A stretch of 64,000 nt of DNA. It comes from Bacteroidaceae bacterium. Its GTDB lineage: Bacteria > Bacteroidota > Bacteroidia > Bacteroidales > Bacteroidaceae. The translations under genes were made by a program, and so were the position numbers. Position 1 is the first letter of the stretch; each line of letters begins with the position of its first letter. The notes under the pieces were generated by a model, which was not told where the DNA came from, did not search any database, and saw nothing but the letters and a program-made list of their open reading frames with translations. Of this stretch, positions 34,071-44,100 are shown in pieces. Location of the stretch: the NCBI GenBank assembly GCA_017651315.1, contig JAGCDE010000045.1, positions 78,319 through 142,318 of the forward strand, in the 5' to 3' direction.

Positions 34071-35216
34071 TTACTGATTTGTACTCTTGTTACTATTCAT
34101 CCATTCGGCGGGAGTCATCCCTGTTATCTTACGGAAATGACGGTAGAAAGTGGCGTCGTTCCTGTACCCCACCTCCTCGGCAACCAGCTTGATGGGCTTG
34201 TTCTCAGGCAGTACGGCCAGCTTGGACTTGGCCTCCTCCACACGCAGCCTGCTGATGTATTCCAGGAATGACATCTGAAGCCCATGGTTGATGGCATTCG
34301 ACACGTATGTACGGTTCGATGCCAAGGCATCCGCCACATCGGTTATCTTGAGATTGGGGTTCCTGTATATCCTCTTCTCCTTCATAAGGTTATCCAATCC
34401 CATGAGAAGTTCGGAATAGTCCATGGACAGGGTGTCCTCCTCCGTGCCCTCCTCCGTGTCCTTCAGAAGAAAGAATGAGGGTCTCTTCCAGTATTTCAGT
34501 ATCTGGTTTACATCCAACTGGTCGGAAGCTGCATCCTCGGCCGAGAATTCTATTCTCAGCCCCTCATAGAAGAACATGAAAATGATGGCGCTTATCAGCA
34601 GAGAAGGAATGACCCAAAGAAGGCTGCCATAGAAATAGTTTTTCCCTATGAAATTAACGCAGACGGTGAGGAGTGACGAGAACAACAGCAGGAAGAGCAC
34701 CCACAGCATTTTGCCGAATGTCTTGCTGGTGATGTCAGAATAGAAATTCCTTATCTGACGGTTGTACCTTACTATACAGATTGAGGATTTGACGCTGACA
34801 TACAGCAAAACCACCAGATACATGGGATCAATCCATACCAGTAACCCGGTATGGACAGAACCTGTCATCCTGAAAGCCAGGATACAGACCACGCCTGCCA
34901 TAAAAGGCAGGAATAGGAGTAAATCATATATATCGGCGTTCCTGGAAGTTGTGATCTTTTTTATGAAAAGATAGAACACAGGATAGATAGTGAGCTTGCA
35001 GACATTTGTGAACAGCCATATATTACTCGTCATGCCGTCGGGAACAAGACGATAGAACGCCTCTCCAAACAAGAACACAGAACAGACCGAAGAGCTCAGG
35101 AGCAGGTTCGGCATGAACCCTTTCCTCCATCCATGGATATTCTCAAGCACGATTACGGCTGTCCAGAAAAGGGCAACCATGAAGGGCAGGAATGAGAACA
35201 GACTATATGCGAACAT
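34071..35216 (-). CDS. Membrane-bound AraC family regulator
   Basis: A 381-residue protein with an unusual layout. Six or seven TM helices (about residues 5-215, for example SLFSFLPFMVALFWTAVIVL and YDLLLFLPFMAGVVCILAF) are joined to a C-terminal AraC double helix-turn-helix (about 275-375: ITDVADALASNRTYVSNAINHG and LVAEEVGYRNDATFYRHFRKITGMTPAEW). Membrane-embedded AraC regulators are frequent in Bacteroidetes. A TATCTTCG -7-like box lies near 35252-35245. It probably regulates the flavodiiron gene just downstream. Confidence 0.9.
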   Translation of the reverse strand: MFAYSLFSFLPFMVALFWTAVIVLENIHGWRKGFMPNLLLSSSVCSVFLFGEAFYRLVPDGMTSNIWLFTNVCKLTIYPVFYLFIKKITTSRNADIYDLLLFLPFMAGVVCILAFRMTGSVHTGLLVWIDPMYLVVLLYVSVKSSICIVRYNRQIRNFYSDITSKTFGKMLWVLFLLLFSSLLTVCVNFIGKNYFYGSLLWVIPSLLISAIIFMFFYEGLRIEFSAEDAASDQLDVNQILKYWKRPSFFLLKDTEEGTEEDTLSMDYSELLMGLDNLMKEKRIYRNPNLKITDVADALASNRTYVSNAINHGLQMSFLEYISRLRVEEAKSKLAVLPENKPIKLVAEEVGYRNDATFYRHFRKITGMTPAEWMNSNKSTNQ

Positions 35217-35263
35217 CCGGTCCTGTTTTTTTGTTTAGGCTTGCGAAGATAGCAAAAAACTCA

Positions 35264-35282
35264 GAATCTGTTTTGATTTGTT
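35264..35282 (+). repeat. Dispersed repeat copy 3
   Basis: GAATCTGTTTTGATTTGTT, upstream of the AraC-type gene's promoter region. Confidence 0.7.
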
Positions 35283-35332
35283 CCGTGAAAAAACCGGCTG
35301 CATAGAATCTTTGCTACCGGGAAAGACAAGTT

Positions 35333-36130
35333 TCAGTTGACATAGAACAGGACACCTACGCGGAAACCTAACCCCGTCCTGTCATAAAGAAGCGATGTGG
35401 AGAACGCATACTGCTCCGTGATGCCGCATTTGAAATTGACGCCGCCGCGCAGGTATCCCCTCCAGCCGCTGACAGCCGTATCCACATGGTCGAACCATAC
35501 TCCGGAGTATCCTATCTGCGGGGTGAGGCGGAAACGGTTGAGACGGCCCATCATGAATCCGTAACCGACATTTCCTTCAAACGACACCGTATTTGATATA
35601 CCTATGTGTACAACTGTAGTCTGTTCCAGGTTGATGTTCCTGAAATATCCGCCCCAGGAGTTACCAACGCCCCACCCTTCGGCATTCATCCCGCTGTTCT
35701 CGTAAATCAGCGTGGTATATAGCTCACGGCGGTCGAAAAAGAAATGCTGTCGGGGTTGCAGTCCCGCGGTCACATTGGACTGGAGCGTGGCGGCCACATC
35801 GAACACAGTGTAATAGTTCAGGTAGCCCTCCTTCTCGAAACGCGCGTTATAAGTCCCGTCGGCCACATTGTCAATAAGGAGCGGAGTCTCACCCTGATAA
35901 ACATCATCAATGAAAACCTTCGCACCGGGAGGGTTGGTCACGAACACCACCGAGCCTATGCCAGAAGGAGGTCTGCCTATCTCAAGCGGGGCACCCTCCT
36001 CCAAAGGATACTCGTAATGCCTGTAATTGTCATCAATGACCAGAGGGTCCTCCCATTGCGCATAAACCGTACCGCACAGGCACAAAGCCAGCACGGCGCA
36101 AGCGGTTCTGATCCGGGAACATATCTTCAT
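35333..36130 (-). CDS. PEGA-domain outer-membrane protein
   Basis: A 265-residue protein from MKICSRIRTACAVLALCLCGTVYA (36130), a good signal peptide; the frame to 36271 would overlap the divergent peptidase gene. A PEGA domain (SVVFVTNPPGAKVFIDDVYQGETPLLIDNVADGTYNARFEKEGY) covers about 55-110. It is followed by a beta-strand-rich region ending in LGFRVGVLFYVN, like an 8-stranded barrel. PEGA domains are surface-layer or envelope modules of unknown ligand. It diverges from the DPP-IV-like gene. Confidence 0.85.
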   Translation of the reverse strand: MKICSRIRTACAVLALCLCGTVYAQWEDPLVIDDNYRHYEYPLEEGAPLEIGRPPSGIGSVVFVTNPPGAKVFIDDVYQGETPLLIDNVADGTYNARFEKEGYLNYYTVFDVAATLQSNVTAGLQPRQHFFFDRRELYTTLIYENSGMNAEGWGVGNSWGGYFRNINLEQTTVVHIGISNTVSFEGNVGYGFMMGRLNRFRLTPQIGYSGVWFDHVDTAVSGWRGYLRGGVNFKCGITEQYAFSTSLLYDRTGLGFRVGVLFYVN

Positions 36131-36192
36131 ACAATAGTTAGATGTAACTAACGTCAAATGGTTTAACTCCCCTGTCACATTGAATAATTGGC

Positions 36193-36200
36193 TATTTTTG
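36193..36200 (+). promoter_or_regulatory. -7 box for the DPP-IV-like gene
   Basis: TATTTTTG followed by a start near 36207, about 9 nt before the ATG at 36216, so the mRNA has a very short leader. Confidence 0.45.
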
Positions 36201-36215
36201 CAAAAAAAATGAACT

Positions 36216-38294
36216 ATGGACAGGAACAGGACCATATTGTCTATTCTGACATTCACCCTCATAGTGACCACACCCCTGAAAGCCGTGGCCGATACGTTTG
36301 AGGATCACTACAAGGATGCAGTTGAACGTGTGAACAGATATCTGCACAAGGACAGATACGGTGCCGTAACCCCTAATTGGAAGGACCCGTACACATTCTC
36401 CTACCAGACGGACGGCAAGGACAGCACGGAATTTTACAAGGTGGACCTCAGGAGCATGACAAGGACACAGGTTCCCCGTGACACGGCCGATGCCTACCGT
36501 ACCCCCGCACGCCTCCGCGGAGCGACGGGCGGATTCAACGGCGGTTTCGGCGGCTTTCCCGGCCGCAGCGAGACCGGCACCAGATCACCTGACGGCCAGT
36601 GGGAGTGCATGGTCCGCGACCATAACATCTGGGTGCGCCGAGTGGAGGACGGACAGCTCACGCAGCTGAGCTTCGACGGTAACGAACAGGATTACTACAC
36701 ACAGTATTTCTGGTCCCCTGACTCCAGGTATATCTCCGCCCTGCGCAAGCAGGAGCACAAGCAGCGCCAGATACTGCTCCGCAACTCCCGTCCCGACAAC
36801 CAGGTTCAGCCCACTTACCGCTGGCTCGACTATGACAAGCCCGGTGATCCGCTGCCGCAGGCCGTTCCCGCACTGTTTGACGTGACCACACTCAGGCAAG
36901 TACCCGTTGACGCCACGAAATGGCCCAACCAGTATGACCTCACGCTTGGCCGCTGGTCACCTGACTCCGGATTCTTCACCTTCGAGTACAACCGGCGCGG
37001 CCACCAGCTCTACCAGCTTGTGGCCATCGGGACAGACGGCACAGACCGCATACTGGCCGAGGAGAAATCATCCACATTCGTCTATTACAATGATCTCTAC
37101 CGCCGCTGGATGAATGACGGGCGACACATACTATGGATATCGGAGCGTGACGACTGGCGACACCTCTATATGATTGACACAGCTGACGGCAGCATCCGCC
37201 AGCTGACAAAGGGCCAATGGAACGTCAGGGAGATACAGCGCATCGATGAGGAGCAGGCTTACATCCTCTTCTACGCCAACGGTTACAACTCCTCCCGGGG
37301 TGAAGACCCCTACAACAAGCATCTCCTGCGCCTGGACCTGAACAGCGGCAAGGTCACTGACCTCACCCCCGACAACGGCAATCATCAGGTCCATTTCAAC
37401 CCCGACTACACAGCTTTCGTGGACAACTGGTCCCGTCCGGACCAGCCGTATGAGAGCGTGGTACGCAGCACCTCCGACGGCAGGCTCCTCCTCAGGCTAC
37501 AGAAACAGGACATCAGCGGGATGCTCAAATCCGGATACGTCCTGCCGGAGGTGTTTCACGCCAAAGGACGTGACGGCAAGACCGACATCTGGGGCAACAT
37601 ATACCGTCCCACTAACCTTGACCCCCAAAAGAAGTATCCTGTAGTGGAATACATCTATTCAGGGCCGCATGACTCTTTCGTGACCAAGGATTTCAGCACC
37701 TACGAGCGTTTCAGCTATCTTGTCGAGATGGGTTTCATTGTCGTCACCATTGACGGTATGGGCACCGACAACCGCTCCAAGAGCTTCCAGGACGTGGCTT
37801 TCCGCAATCTCAAGGATGCAGGCTTTCCTGACCGGATACTCTGGATCAGAGCCGCACAAAAGGAATATCCCTATATGGACACATCGGAAATGGGGATATA
37901 CGGCTATTCGGCAGGCGGTCAGAACGCCCTCTCCGCCCTGCTCTTCCACAATGATTTCTACAAGGTATCAGTGGCTCTATGCGGATGTCACGACAACCGC
38001 ATGGACAAGATATGGTGGAACGAGCAGTGGATGGGCTGGCCCATCGGTCCCTGGTACTCCGAGAACTCCAATGTGGACAACGCGTGGCGCATGGAAGGCA
38101 AGCTCTTCCTCATAAACGGTGAGATGGATGACAACGTGGATCCCGCCTCCACCCTGCAGGTGGTTTCGGAACTGGTCAGGCACAACAAGGATTTCGAGCA
38201 GCTGTATCTGCCCGGTTTCACCCATAACCTGGGCGGTGAGTATATCAATTTACGTATCTTCCGTTTCTTTTACCGCAACTGCATTACACAATAG
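36216..38294 (+). CDS. S9B dipeptidyl peptidase IV-like protease
   Basis: A 692-residue protein with signal peptide MDRNRTILSILTFTLIVTTPLKAVA. The DPP-IV propeller domain (about 60-420) has SPDGQWECMVRDHNIWVR and WSPDSRYISALR. The hydrolase domain follows, with nucleophile Ser565 in GYSAGGQNA, Asp in GEMDDNVDP and His in GFTHNLGG. It removes X-Pro or X-Ala dipeptides in the periplasm. A Gly/Phe-rich loop (GGFNGGFGGFPGRSE) near 108-122 interrupts the first blades. The LMW phosphatase gene follows 68 nt downstream, after a dispersed-repeat pair. Confidence 0.94.
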   Translation: MDRNRTILSILTFTLIVTTPLKAVADTFEDHYKDAVERVNRYLHKDRYGAVTPNWKDPYTFSYQTDGKDSTEFYKVDLRSMTRTQVPRDTADAYRTPARLRGATGGFNGGFGGFPGRSETGTRSPDGQWECMVRDHNIWVRRVEDGQLTQLSFDGNEQDYYTQYFWSPDSRYISALRKQEHKQRQILLRNSRPDNQVQPTYRWLDYDKPGDPLPQAVPALFDVTTLRQVPVDATKWPNQYDLTLGRWSPDSGFFTFEYNRRGHQLYQLVAIGTDGTDRILAEEKSSTFVYYNDLYRRWMNDGRHILWISERDDWRHLYMIDTADGSIRQLTKGQWNVREIQRIDEEQAYILFYANGYNSSRGEDPYNKHLLRLDLNSGKVTDLTPDNGNHQVHFNPDYTAFVDNWSRPDQPYESVVRSTSDGRLLLRLQKQDISGMLKSGYVLPEVFHAKGRDGKTDIWGNIYRPTNLDPQKKYPVVEYIYSGPHDSFVTKDFSTYERFSYLVEMGFIVVTIDGMGTDNRSKSFQDVAFRNLKDAGFPDRILWIRAAQKEYPYMDTSEMGIYGYSAGGQNALSALLFHNDFYKVSVALCGCHDNRMDKIWWNEQWMGWPIGPWYSENSNVDNAWRMEGKLFLINGEMDDNVDPASTLQVVSELVRHNKDFEQLYLPGFTHNLGGEYINLRIFRFFYRNCITQ

Positions 38295-38301
38295 GGATTA
38301 A

Positions 38302-38337
38302 GGATCTGTCTCCATGGAACAAATTTAAACAGATTCC
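38302..38337 (+). repeat. Dispersed repeat, inverted half-pair
   Basis: GGATCTGT (38302) and ACAGATTCC (ending 38337) are inverted halves of the dispersed element around an A/T-rich core, in the gap between the S9 and phosphatase genes. Confidence 0.5.
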
Positions 38338-38362
38338 AAACCGGGATGTAAACCAACCAGCA

Positions 38363-38854
38363 ATGAAAACCCATAGCAGCCTCAACGACAAAGTGCCGAT
38401 ACACATCTTGTTCGTGTGTCACGGAAACATCTGCCGCTCCCCCATGGCCGAGTTCATACTCAAGGATATGGTCCGTTCCAGGGGAGATGCTGACCGTTTC
38501 CGCATAGAGTCCGCCGCAGTATCCACTGAGGAGACCGGCAACTCCATCTACCCGCCCGCCAAGCGTTGCCTGAACGCTCACGGCATACCGTTTGACAGAA
38601 GCAAGACCGCACGCCAGATAACACGTGCTGACTATGACCGCTTTGACCTTATCATCTGCATGGACCGCATGAACCTGCGCTGGCTCCGCTATATCATCCC
38701 GGATGATCCGCAGGACAAAGTTTGTCTCATGATGTCATTCGCAGGCATTGAGCGCGATGTGGCCGACCCCTGGTACACCGGGGACTTCGAGACCACATAC
38801 CGTGACATAACACGGGCCTGCGAGTCGTTACTCAACACCATCCCGGTACGATAG
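38363..38854 (+). CDS. Low-molecular-weight protein-tyrosine phosphatase
   Basis: A 163-residue protein with the signature loop VCHGNICRSPMAE (C-x4-CR-S; the C(X)5R active site) near residues 14-26 and the general-acid DPWYTGDFETTYRDI near 130. These are the two diagnostic LMW-PTP motifs. It dephosphorylates protein tyrosines, often of polysaccharide-export kinases, but none is encoded nearby. The 12 residues before the active-site strand are a little longer than usual, and a start at the first ATG (38363) fits. Confidence 0.94.
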   Translation: MKTHSSLNDKVPIHILFVCHGNICRSPMAEFILKDMVRSRGDADRFRIESAAVSTEETGNSIYPPAKRCLNAHGIPFDRSKTARQITRADYDRFDLIICMDRMNLRWLRYIIPDDPQDKVCLMMSFAGIERDVADPWYTGDFETTYRDITRACESLLNTIPVR

Positions 38855-38879
38855 AGTCAAACCGGCCGTACCGCCACCG

Positions 38880-40253
38880 TCATAGCCTCACACCCTGCAG
38901 CTCCTGATAGAGGTCGATGGCGTCACGGTCGTTCAGGCTGGTAATGAAATCCACCACCATGCGGATCCTGTTGTACAGGTCGTTGGGGTAAGTCTCAAAC
39001 TGTTCATAGTTCTGGCGGAAATTGACGGAGATAATGTTGTAGAGGTGCGATGCGAGAGTATTGCTCGTGGCATTGAACAAATCATCTTCACACCCCTTCA
39101 TGAAGATACCCAGAAGACCGTGTATGACCTCCCAGCCTGCAAGTTCCTTCTTCACCTTAGCCTTGTGCCGGAACATCAGCCGCTGGATGCTGCTCAGGGA
39201 ATCGTGTATGTCGGAGGCATCGGACACATCGATGATATCGTGTTCCAGACGGCTCTCCATGATGTCGTCATAGCGGCAGACGAAACAGTCGATGACGGCG
39301 TTCAGCATCTCACGCTGCAGATAAGTGCCTATGCTCTGCACCACAAGAGCGTCCTTCAGCTTACCTTCGCCGCGGAAGCGGTTGAGGAAGGCCTCGGTCT
39401 GTGCCATCACGCGGTCATGATTATCGGTCAGATTCCCGTCAAGGATGTCACAAAGCTGACTGACGGTGACAGCACCTATTTTCACGCCATCCTCCACGTC
39501 GGCGGCACAATAGGCTATGTCGTCGGCCGCTTCCAGAAGGTAGGCCATGGGGCTGCGACGGTCGCCCAGCTGAAGATAGTCACTGATCTCGCGGTACCGG
39601 TCCGCCTCGGTAACAAAATAGCCGAATTTCTTGCGTGCTATCTCGGCATAGTCAGGACCCTGGTTGCCTACGAGCGAGTTGCAGGGGTACTTGATAATGG
39701 CGGCAAGCGTGGAGTATATGAGGTTGAAACTGGCCTTGTCGCCATAGTAATAGAGTTTTGAAAGAATACGGAAGGTCTGCACGTTGCCATCAAAATTCTC
39801 CAGGTCGGCCCGTTCCAGAGCACTAAGTCCGTGGTTCCCGTTCCGCAGATAGCCGTGGAAGAAATCCTTGATGGCCTCCTCGCCGAAATGGCCGAAAGGA
39901 GGGTTGCCCAGGTCATGCACAAGCCCGGCGGCACGGAGCAGCGAGCAGAGCCATCCCCTCTTCCCCTCAGGCAGTTCACCGGCATCAACGAGCACCTGTT
40001 CAATGTTCTGCCCGATAAGCCCGGCGATGTACGAGACCTCCAATGAATGAGTCAGCCTTGTGCGTATATAAGTGCTGCGCTCCAGCGGGAATATCTGTGT
40101 CTTGTTCTGGAGACGGCGCAAAGGCACACTCATGACGAGCCGCCCGTAATCTGTCTCGAACGGGTTGCAGCCGTCAGGAGTTATCGTCGGTCCTATATCA
40201 CTTTGCCGCTTCTCGGACAGCAGCAGTTCCCATTTTTCCCTGTAGTGGTTCAT
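38880..40253 (-). CDS. dgt: Deoxyguanosinetriphosphate triphosphohydrolase
   Basis: A 457-residue protein from MNHYREKWELLLSEKR (40253); an ATG 12 nt upstream is also possible. The HD-domain metal site is seen as TRLTHSLEVSYIA, LVHDLGNPPFGHFGE and the distal Asp in YLLEAADDIAYCAADVEDG. The dGTPase N-terminus SDIGPTITPDGCNPFETDYGRLVMSVPLRRLQNKTQIFPLE is also present. It splits dGTP into deoxyguanosine and triphosphate; many homologs limit phage by dNTP depletion. It is preceded by a 13-codon leader frame (40266-40307). Confidence 0.93.
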   Translation of the reverse strand: MNHYREKWELLLSEKRQSDIGPTITPDGCNPFETDYGRLVMSVPLRRLQNKTQIFPLERSTYIRTRLTHSLEVSYIAGLIGQNIEQVLVDAGELPEGKRGWLCSLLRAAGLVHDLGNPPFGHFGEEAIKDFFHGYLRNGNHGLSALERADLENFDGNVQTFRILSKLYYYGDKASFNLIYSTLAAIIKYPCNSLVGNQGPDYAEIARKKFGYFVTEADRYREISDYLQLGDRRSPMAYLLEAADDIAYCAADVEDGVKIGAVTVSQLCDILDGNLTDNHDRVMAQTEAFLNRFRGEGKLKDALVVQSIGTYLQREMLNAVIDCFVCRYDDIMESRLEHDIIDVSDASDIHDSLSSIQRLMFRHKAKVKKELAGWEVIHGLLGIFMKGCEDDLFNATSNTLASHLYNIISVNFRQNYEQFETYPNDLYNRIRMVVDFITSLNDRDAIDLYQELQGVRL

Positions 40254-40265
40254 TGTATATTCCAT

Positions 40266-40307
40266 TTAAAATGCTGCGGCTACTGTCAATAATGTTTTTT
40301 TCATCAT
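40266..40307 (-). other. 13-codon signal-peptide-like frame before dgt
   Basis: MMKKTLLTVAAAF then TAA, ending directly against the first dgt ATG. The residues look like the first half of a Bacteroidales signal peptide. It is either the remnant of a deleted secreted protein or a leader peptide; a decayed gene is more likely. Confidence 0.35.
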
Positions 40308-40338
40308 TTATGTTTTCGAATAAAAACCATCCGCTGTT

Positions 40339-40797
40339 TTAGAATCTGTTACGATTCAAGAGCTTCACTATCGGGGCGTTTAAGTTCTTTGAGTTCTTTT
40401 TTAATGATTTCTTCAGTCTTCTACTCAGTTTTTTATTTTCCCTTTCATTCTTCTTTTGCTTTTTCTCCAGGTCTTTGAGCAGTTTCTTGTGAGCCTCCTC
40501 CCGTGCCTTGTTGTCATATTTATCTCCATACAGTCTGTTCATGACGCTGTCCAACTGACAGAAAAGAGCATCATACATTTCTTTTTTGCTGTAATTATCT
40601 CCTTCTATTGTCAGTCTGAACTCAAAGGAACTGTCTGACGGATTGACTTCATTGATTGAGTAAATGTCATATCCTTCTAATTTTTCATGATTAAATTCAA
40701 TCTGAGCTCCGGTATATTCAATCTGAGCTTCGGCTGCTATCGGTAAACAGGCTGAAGAAATAAGACAGAATAATCTAAGGGCTAAGAATCTTTTCAT
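40339..40797 (-). CDS. Hypothetical secreted protein with basic coiled tail
   Basis: A 152-residue protein from MKRFLALRLFCLISSACLPIAAEAQ (40797), a signal peptide. Residues 25-75 form a small strand-rich region (DIYSINEVNPSDSSFEFRLTIEGDNYSKKEMYD). Residues 85-140 are a Lys-rich helix (KKLLKDLEKKQKKNERENKKLSRRLKKSLKKN). I do not recognise the family. The last codons (NRNRF) and stop are encoded by a copy of the dispersed repeat at 40342-40360, so the natural C-terminus may have been replaced. Confidence 0.65.
   Translation of the reverse strand: MKRFLALRLFCLISSACLPIAAEAQIEYTGAQIEFNHEKLEGYDIYSINEVNPSDSSFEFRLTIEGDNYSKKEMYDALFCQLDSVMNRLYGDKYDNKAREEAHKKLLKDLEKKQKKNERENKKLSRRLKKSLKKNSKNLNAPIVKLLNRNRF
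40342..40360 (+). repeat. Dispersed repeat copy 4 (diverged)
   Basis: GAATCTGTTACGATTCAAG, overlapping the 3' end of the hypothetical secreted protein gene. Confidence 0.5.
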
Positions 40798-40926
40798 AAT
40801 CAATGAAGGTTTAATCGTGAATTCTAATTTAAAGTGAACTGGTCTTGTAAAATTTCAAATTGTAAAAATACAAAAAAACATAGGTTGTCATTATCGGATT
40901 AGAATCTTTTTTGTTCCGTGAATTTA

Positions 40927-40955
40927 GAATCTGTTTTTCAAATCAAAACAGATTC
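40927..40955. repeat. Dispersed repeat, palindromic pair
   Basis: GAATCTGTTTT and CAAAACAGATTC face each other around a 6-nt spacer, an inverted duplication of the repeat core. Confidence 0.7.
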
Positions 40956-41008
40956 TTACAATGTAGCCGCTCTCATCAATAATGCCGGCACCTCTTCAGA
41001 TGCTCTGG

Positions 41009-41044
41009 AAGTGACGCAATGAGAACAATCCCTTTGCGTCACTT
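41009..41044 (+). terminator. 11-bp inverted repeat, possible terminator
   Basis: AAGTGACGCAA (41009-41019) pairs with TTGCGTCACTT (41034-41044). It follows the remnant frame directly and overlaps the -33 box of the next promoter. There is no T-run after it, so termination is uncertain. Confidence 0.45.
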
Positions 41045-41073
41045 GGAATATTGCAAAACTATGTCTATCTTTG
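41042..41073 (+). promoter_or_regulatory. Promoter of the 1474-residue surface protein gene
   Basis: CTTG (41042-41045), a 20-nt spacer, then TATCTTTG (41066-41073), giving a start near 41080 and a 60-nt leader. The spacing is the same as at 23342-23373. Confidence 0.65.
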
Positions 41074-41140
41074 ACTTTGAAAACGTTACCTTCAATTTAG
41101 AAAACACGTTTTCTGATATTGATACTAAAACATTTCAACT

Positions 41141-44100
41141 ATGCTATTTCCAAGCCAACAAAAAACATTTGCCAAGCGCACGCTATGTCTCATCCTCATC
41201 ACCTTAATGTCATTGCCTGCCTGGACAGCGGATTATATCACAGATGTAACGGTCATCGGTTTCAATGTAAACAGTTTTCAAATGGTTATAAAAAAGTACT
41301 TACAATGGAAGTCTTTTTCCGTAAACCTCAATGAAGGATGCAGTTCGAGTATGATTATCAACCTCCTGTACAAGACATCACGCAGCAATGACAGTGAAGT
41401 AATCACGGATTTCCTACTCCGTCAAGGCAACAATCCGCCTGACAGTCTTACCTACCAGGGACGCACCTATCACCTTACACCTTACGACGGCAGCTATACT
41501 TTTACAAACAGCAAGGGCGACCTTAACAATGGTGCAGGTGGCGACTATATCTACCTCTATTACACAAAGGATGACTTCCCTGACGGGCGTGCAGTTGATG
41601 GCATCACCTTCAATTCAATCAAGGATGGTGCAGTGGGTGATTATGGGGGCACTGAGGGCTATGACCTGAATGAAGGAACAGAAGGGAGCAAAATCTACAT
41701 GCATCTCTCCACCATGAAGGTTCCTACTACAGGAAGTGGCACTGAAGCCGATCCCTATGTGATTCACAACTTAGGTGGATGGAACGACCTGGCCGTCAAT
41801 GTCAGCAATGGAAATTCGTACAGTGGGGAATATTTCAAACTTGGAAAGAACATCAGCGGGATTACAACCGTAGTAGGCAATACAACATATCCTTTCAGCG
41901 GTCATTTTGACGGCAACGGAAAGACACTCAATGTTAATACTACCGACCCTCCATTCTTATACATCAATGAAGCCACAATACAGAATCTCACCGTTACAGG
42001 TTGTGTAAGCAGTAACAGGACATGGAGCTCAGGTCTTGTGGGCATACTTGAAGGGGAAGCGAACACCATCCAAGATTGTATCGTGAAGGCAACTGTCAGC
42101 GGACCAACTAACGTTGGCGGTTTCGTTGGAGCCAGTGCAGGTGGAACAACCGATTCCGTAACCATCAGGAATTGTATATTCGATGGTACTTTGGAAACCG
42201 GTAATGCTGATGGTTTTGCAGGTGGACTGATAGGCTGGTGTAACACCATTGCATTCAACGTTTCCGACTGTCTGATCAAGGGAACGTATTCCGGTACCGG
42301 ACACATGCACTCCGTAGATTGCCGCCAGCCGGAAGACCAGACCAGAGGATATGTTTCAGACACCTATTATTTAAATACCATTGACCTTACTGATTTTCCT
42401 GACGACCACACCGTCAGTAAAACAGAAGGTATAGCAGTCAGCAATACGATGGTCGATGAATTGTGGAACATTCCAGTGACAGCAACAGACGGAAGAACAT
42501 ATTACAGATCTGGCTCAGCGACTATAGTTGACGAACCTGTAAAATTACCCGAAGAGGCTGTTGTCCAAAGCGGATGGGCCATTATCAGTAACTTTTACAT
42601 GTCTATGACTACTTTAGATTACGACCGCTACATTGAGGTAGCTTTCCATAACAATGACATTTACATCAAGGGACTGTCTTTATTTTTCCCCGACTCTTGG
42701 CTAAAAGGTAAACTAAACGGTAATACAGCTGTTTTCGCCAACGGTCAATTCATGGGTGAAAACGAAAGCGGGAAACACTATATGACAGGTTTCGACGGCC
42801 ACAACTTTACTGATATTGAGTTCAGCTACAATGATATAGCCAACACCTTAACTCTCACCACCTACAGACTGTTTGATTCCCCGGAAAGAAATTCGCTATT
42901 GGTATGGGGATATTTTTTAAACCTCATGGTTTCCGGTCCTCAAACAGATCAATTGATTCAAGTGCCGGAAGGTGTTGAGATTGAAACAGACTGGGTTATT
43001 GATGGCAACTACATTCTCGAGTCATCTGCCAATTTCGGTATAAACCAGGCTACAGAGGTTGCATTCGACGGCAATGATGTATATATAAAAGGACTGTCTT
43101 ATTTTCATCCGGAAGCATGGGTTAAAGGAACGCTTACCGATAACAAACTTTCTTTATACTATGGTCAGTATTTAGGAGAAACAAACGGAAAGAAAACCTA
43201 TTTGATTGGCTTGGACAATGGAGCCATTGTTGACATTGTGTTCAATTATGACCGTAACGACAAGACCTTATCGCTCACTACACCGTATATCCTTGAAAAC
43301 GACAACCCCAAGTTATTCAGTAACATCAGGGGTTACTATGATGGTCTGAAGGTCTATAAAGGCATGCTTAAAACAATATTACCCCAAGGTATTGAAACGC
43401 AAGAATACATGTGTTCCGGACGTAGCGTACATCTGTTTGATGGCTCCCCAAGATACTTCAATTTTTATTTTGAAACTTACAAAATAGGTTTCGACGGTAA
43501 CGACGTCTATATACAGGGACTCAGTTACGAAATTCCCGATGCTTGGGCTAAGGGAACACTTGACGGGAACACCATCACCTTCCCCAAAGGACAGTTCCTT
43601 GGTCATGACGAATACAATCATTCACACTATCTTTTAGGAATGAAAGATTCTGAATTGTGTGATGTGACATTCAGTTACGATGACCAAGCCAAGACATTGA
43701 CCTCTAATACATGGGTAGTGGATAATCGTAATAAGTATAGTGTCAATTCATTCTACGACTACTCCTATATCCATGCTGACAATAGTGTCTGGGAACCTTT
43801 CAAAGAGCCTGAAGCTACGCCCGTAAATCCAACGGTCGTCTCAGAAGAATGTCAGTTTGTTTGGATGGAAGCATTTAAACTTATAGGAATAGTCTTAGAC
43901 GTTCCTTATTATGACATAGATGGGAATAAGATAAACCCGAACAAACTGTATTACCGCATTTATGAAGATTGCAACAACCAAATCCAGCATGTTGAGAACA
44001 TATTAAATGCTTTTACCACAGGATTAAATGATTCATACGAGACACCTATTCTTGGCTCTAACCATTATTCTTATATGAGTGGTAACAGATTAACCTTTTA

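Larger units (their letters stand above)
40798..41140. other. 343-bp intergenic region with repeats and gene remnant
   Basis: It holds a palindromic pair of the dispersed repeat (40927-40955) and a short frame near 40961-41020 (VAALINNAGTSSDALEVTQ then stop) that reads like a protein C-terminus. An 11-bp inverted repeat at 41009-41044 and the promoter of the 1474-residue gene follow. The frame and hairpin suggest the 3' end of a deleted gene. Confidence 0.5.
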
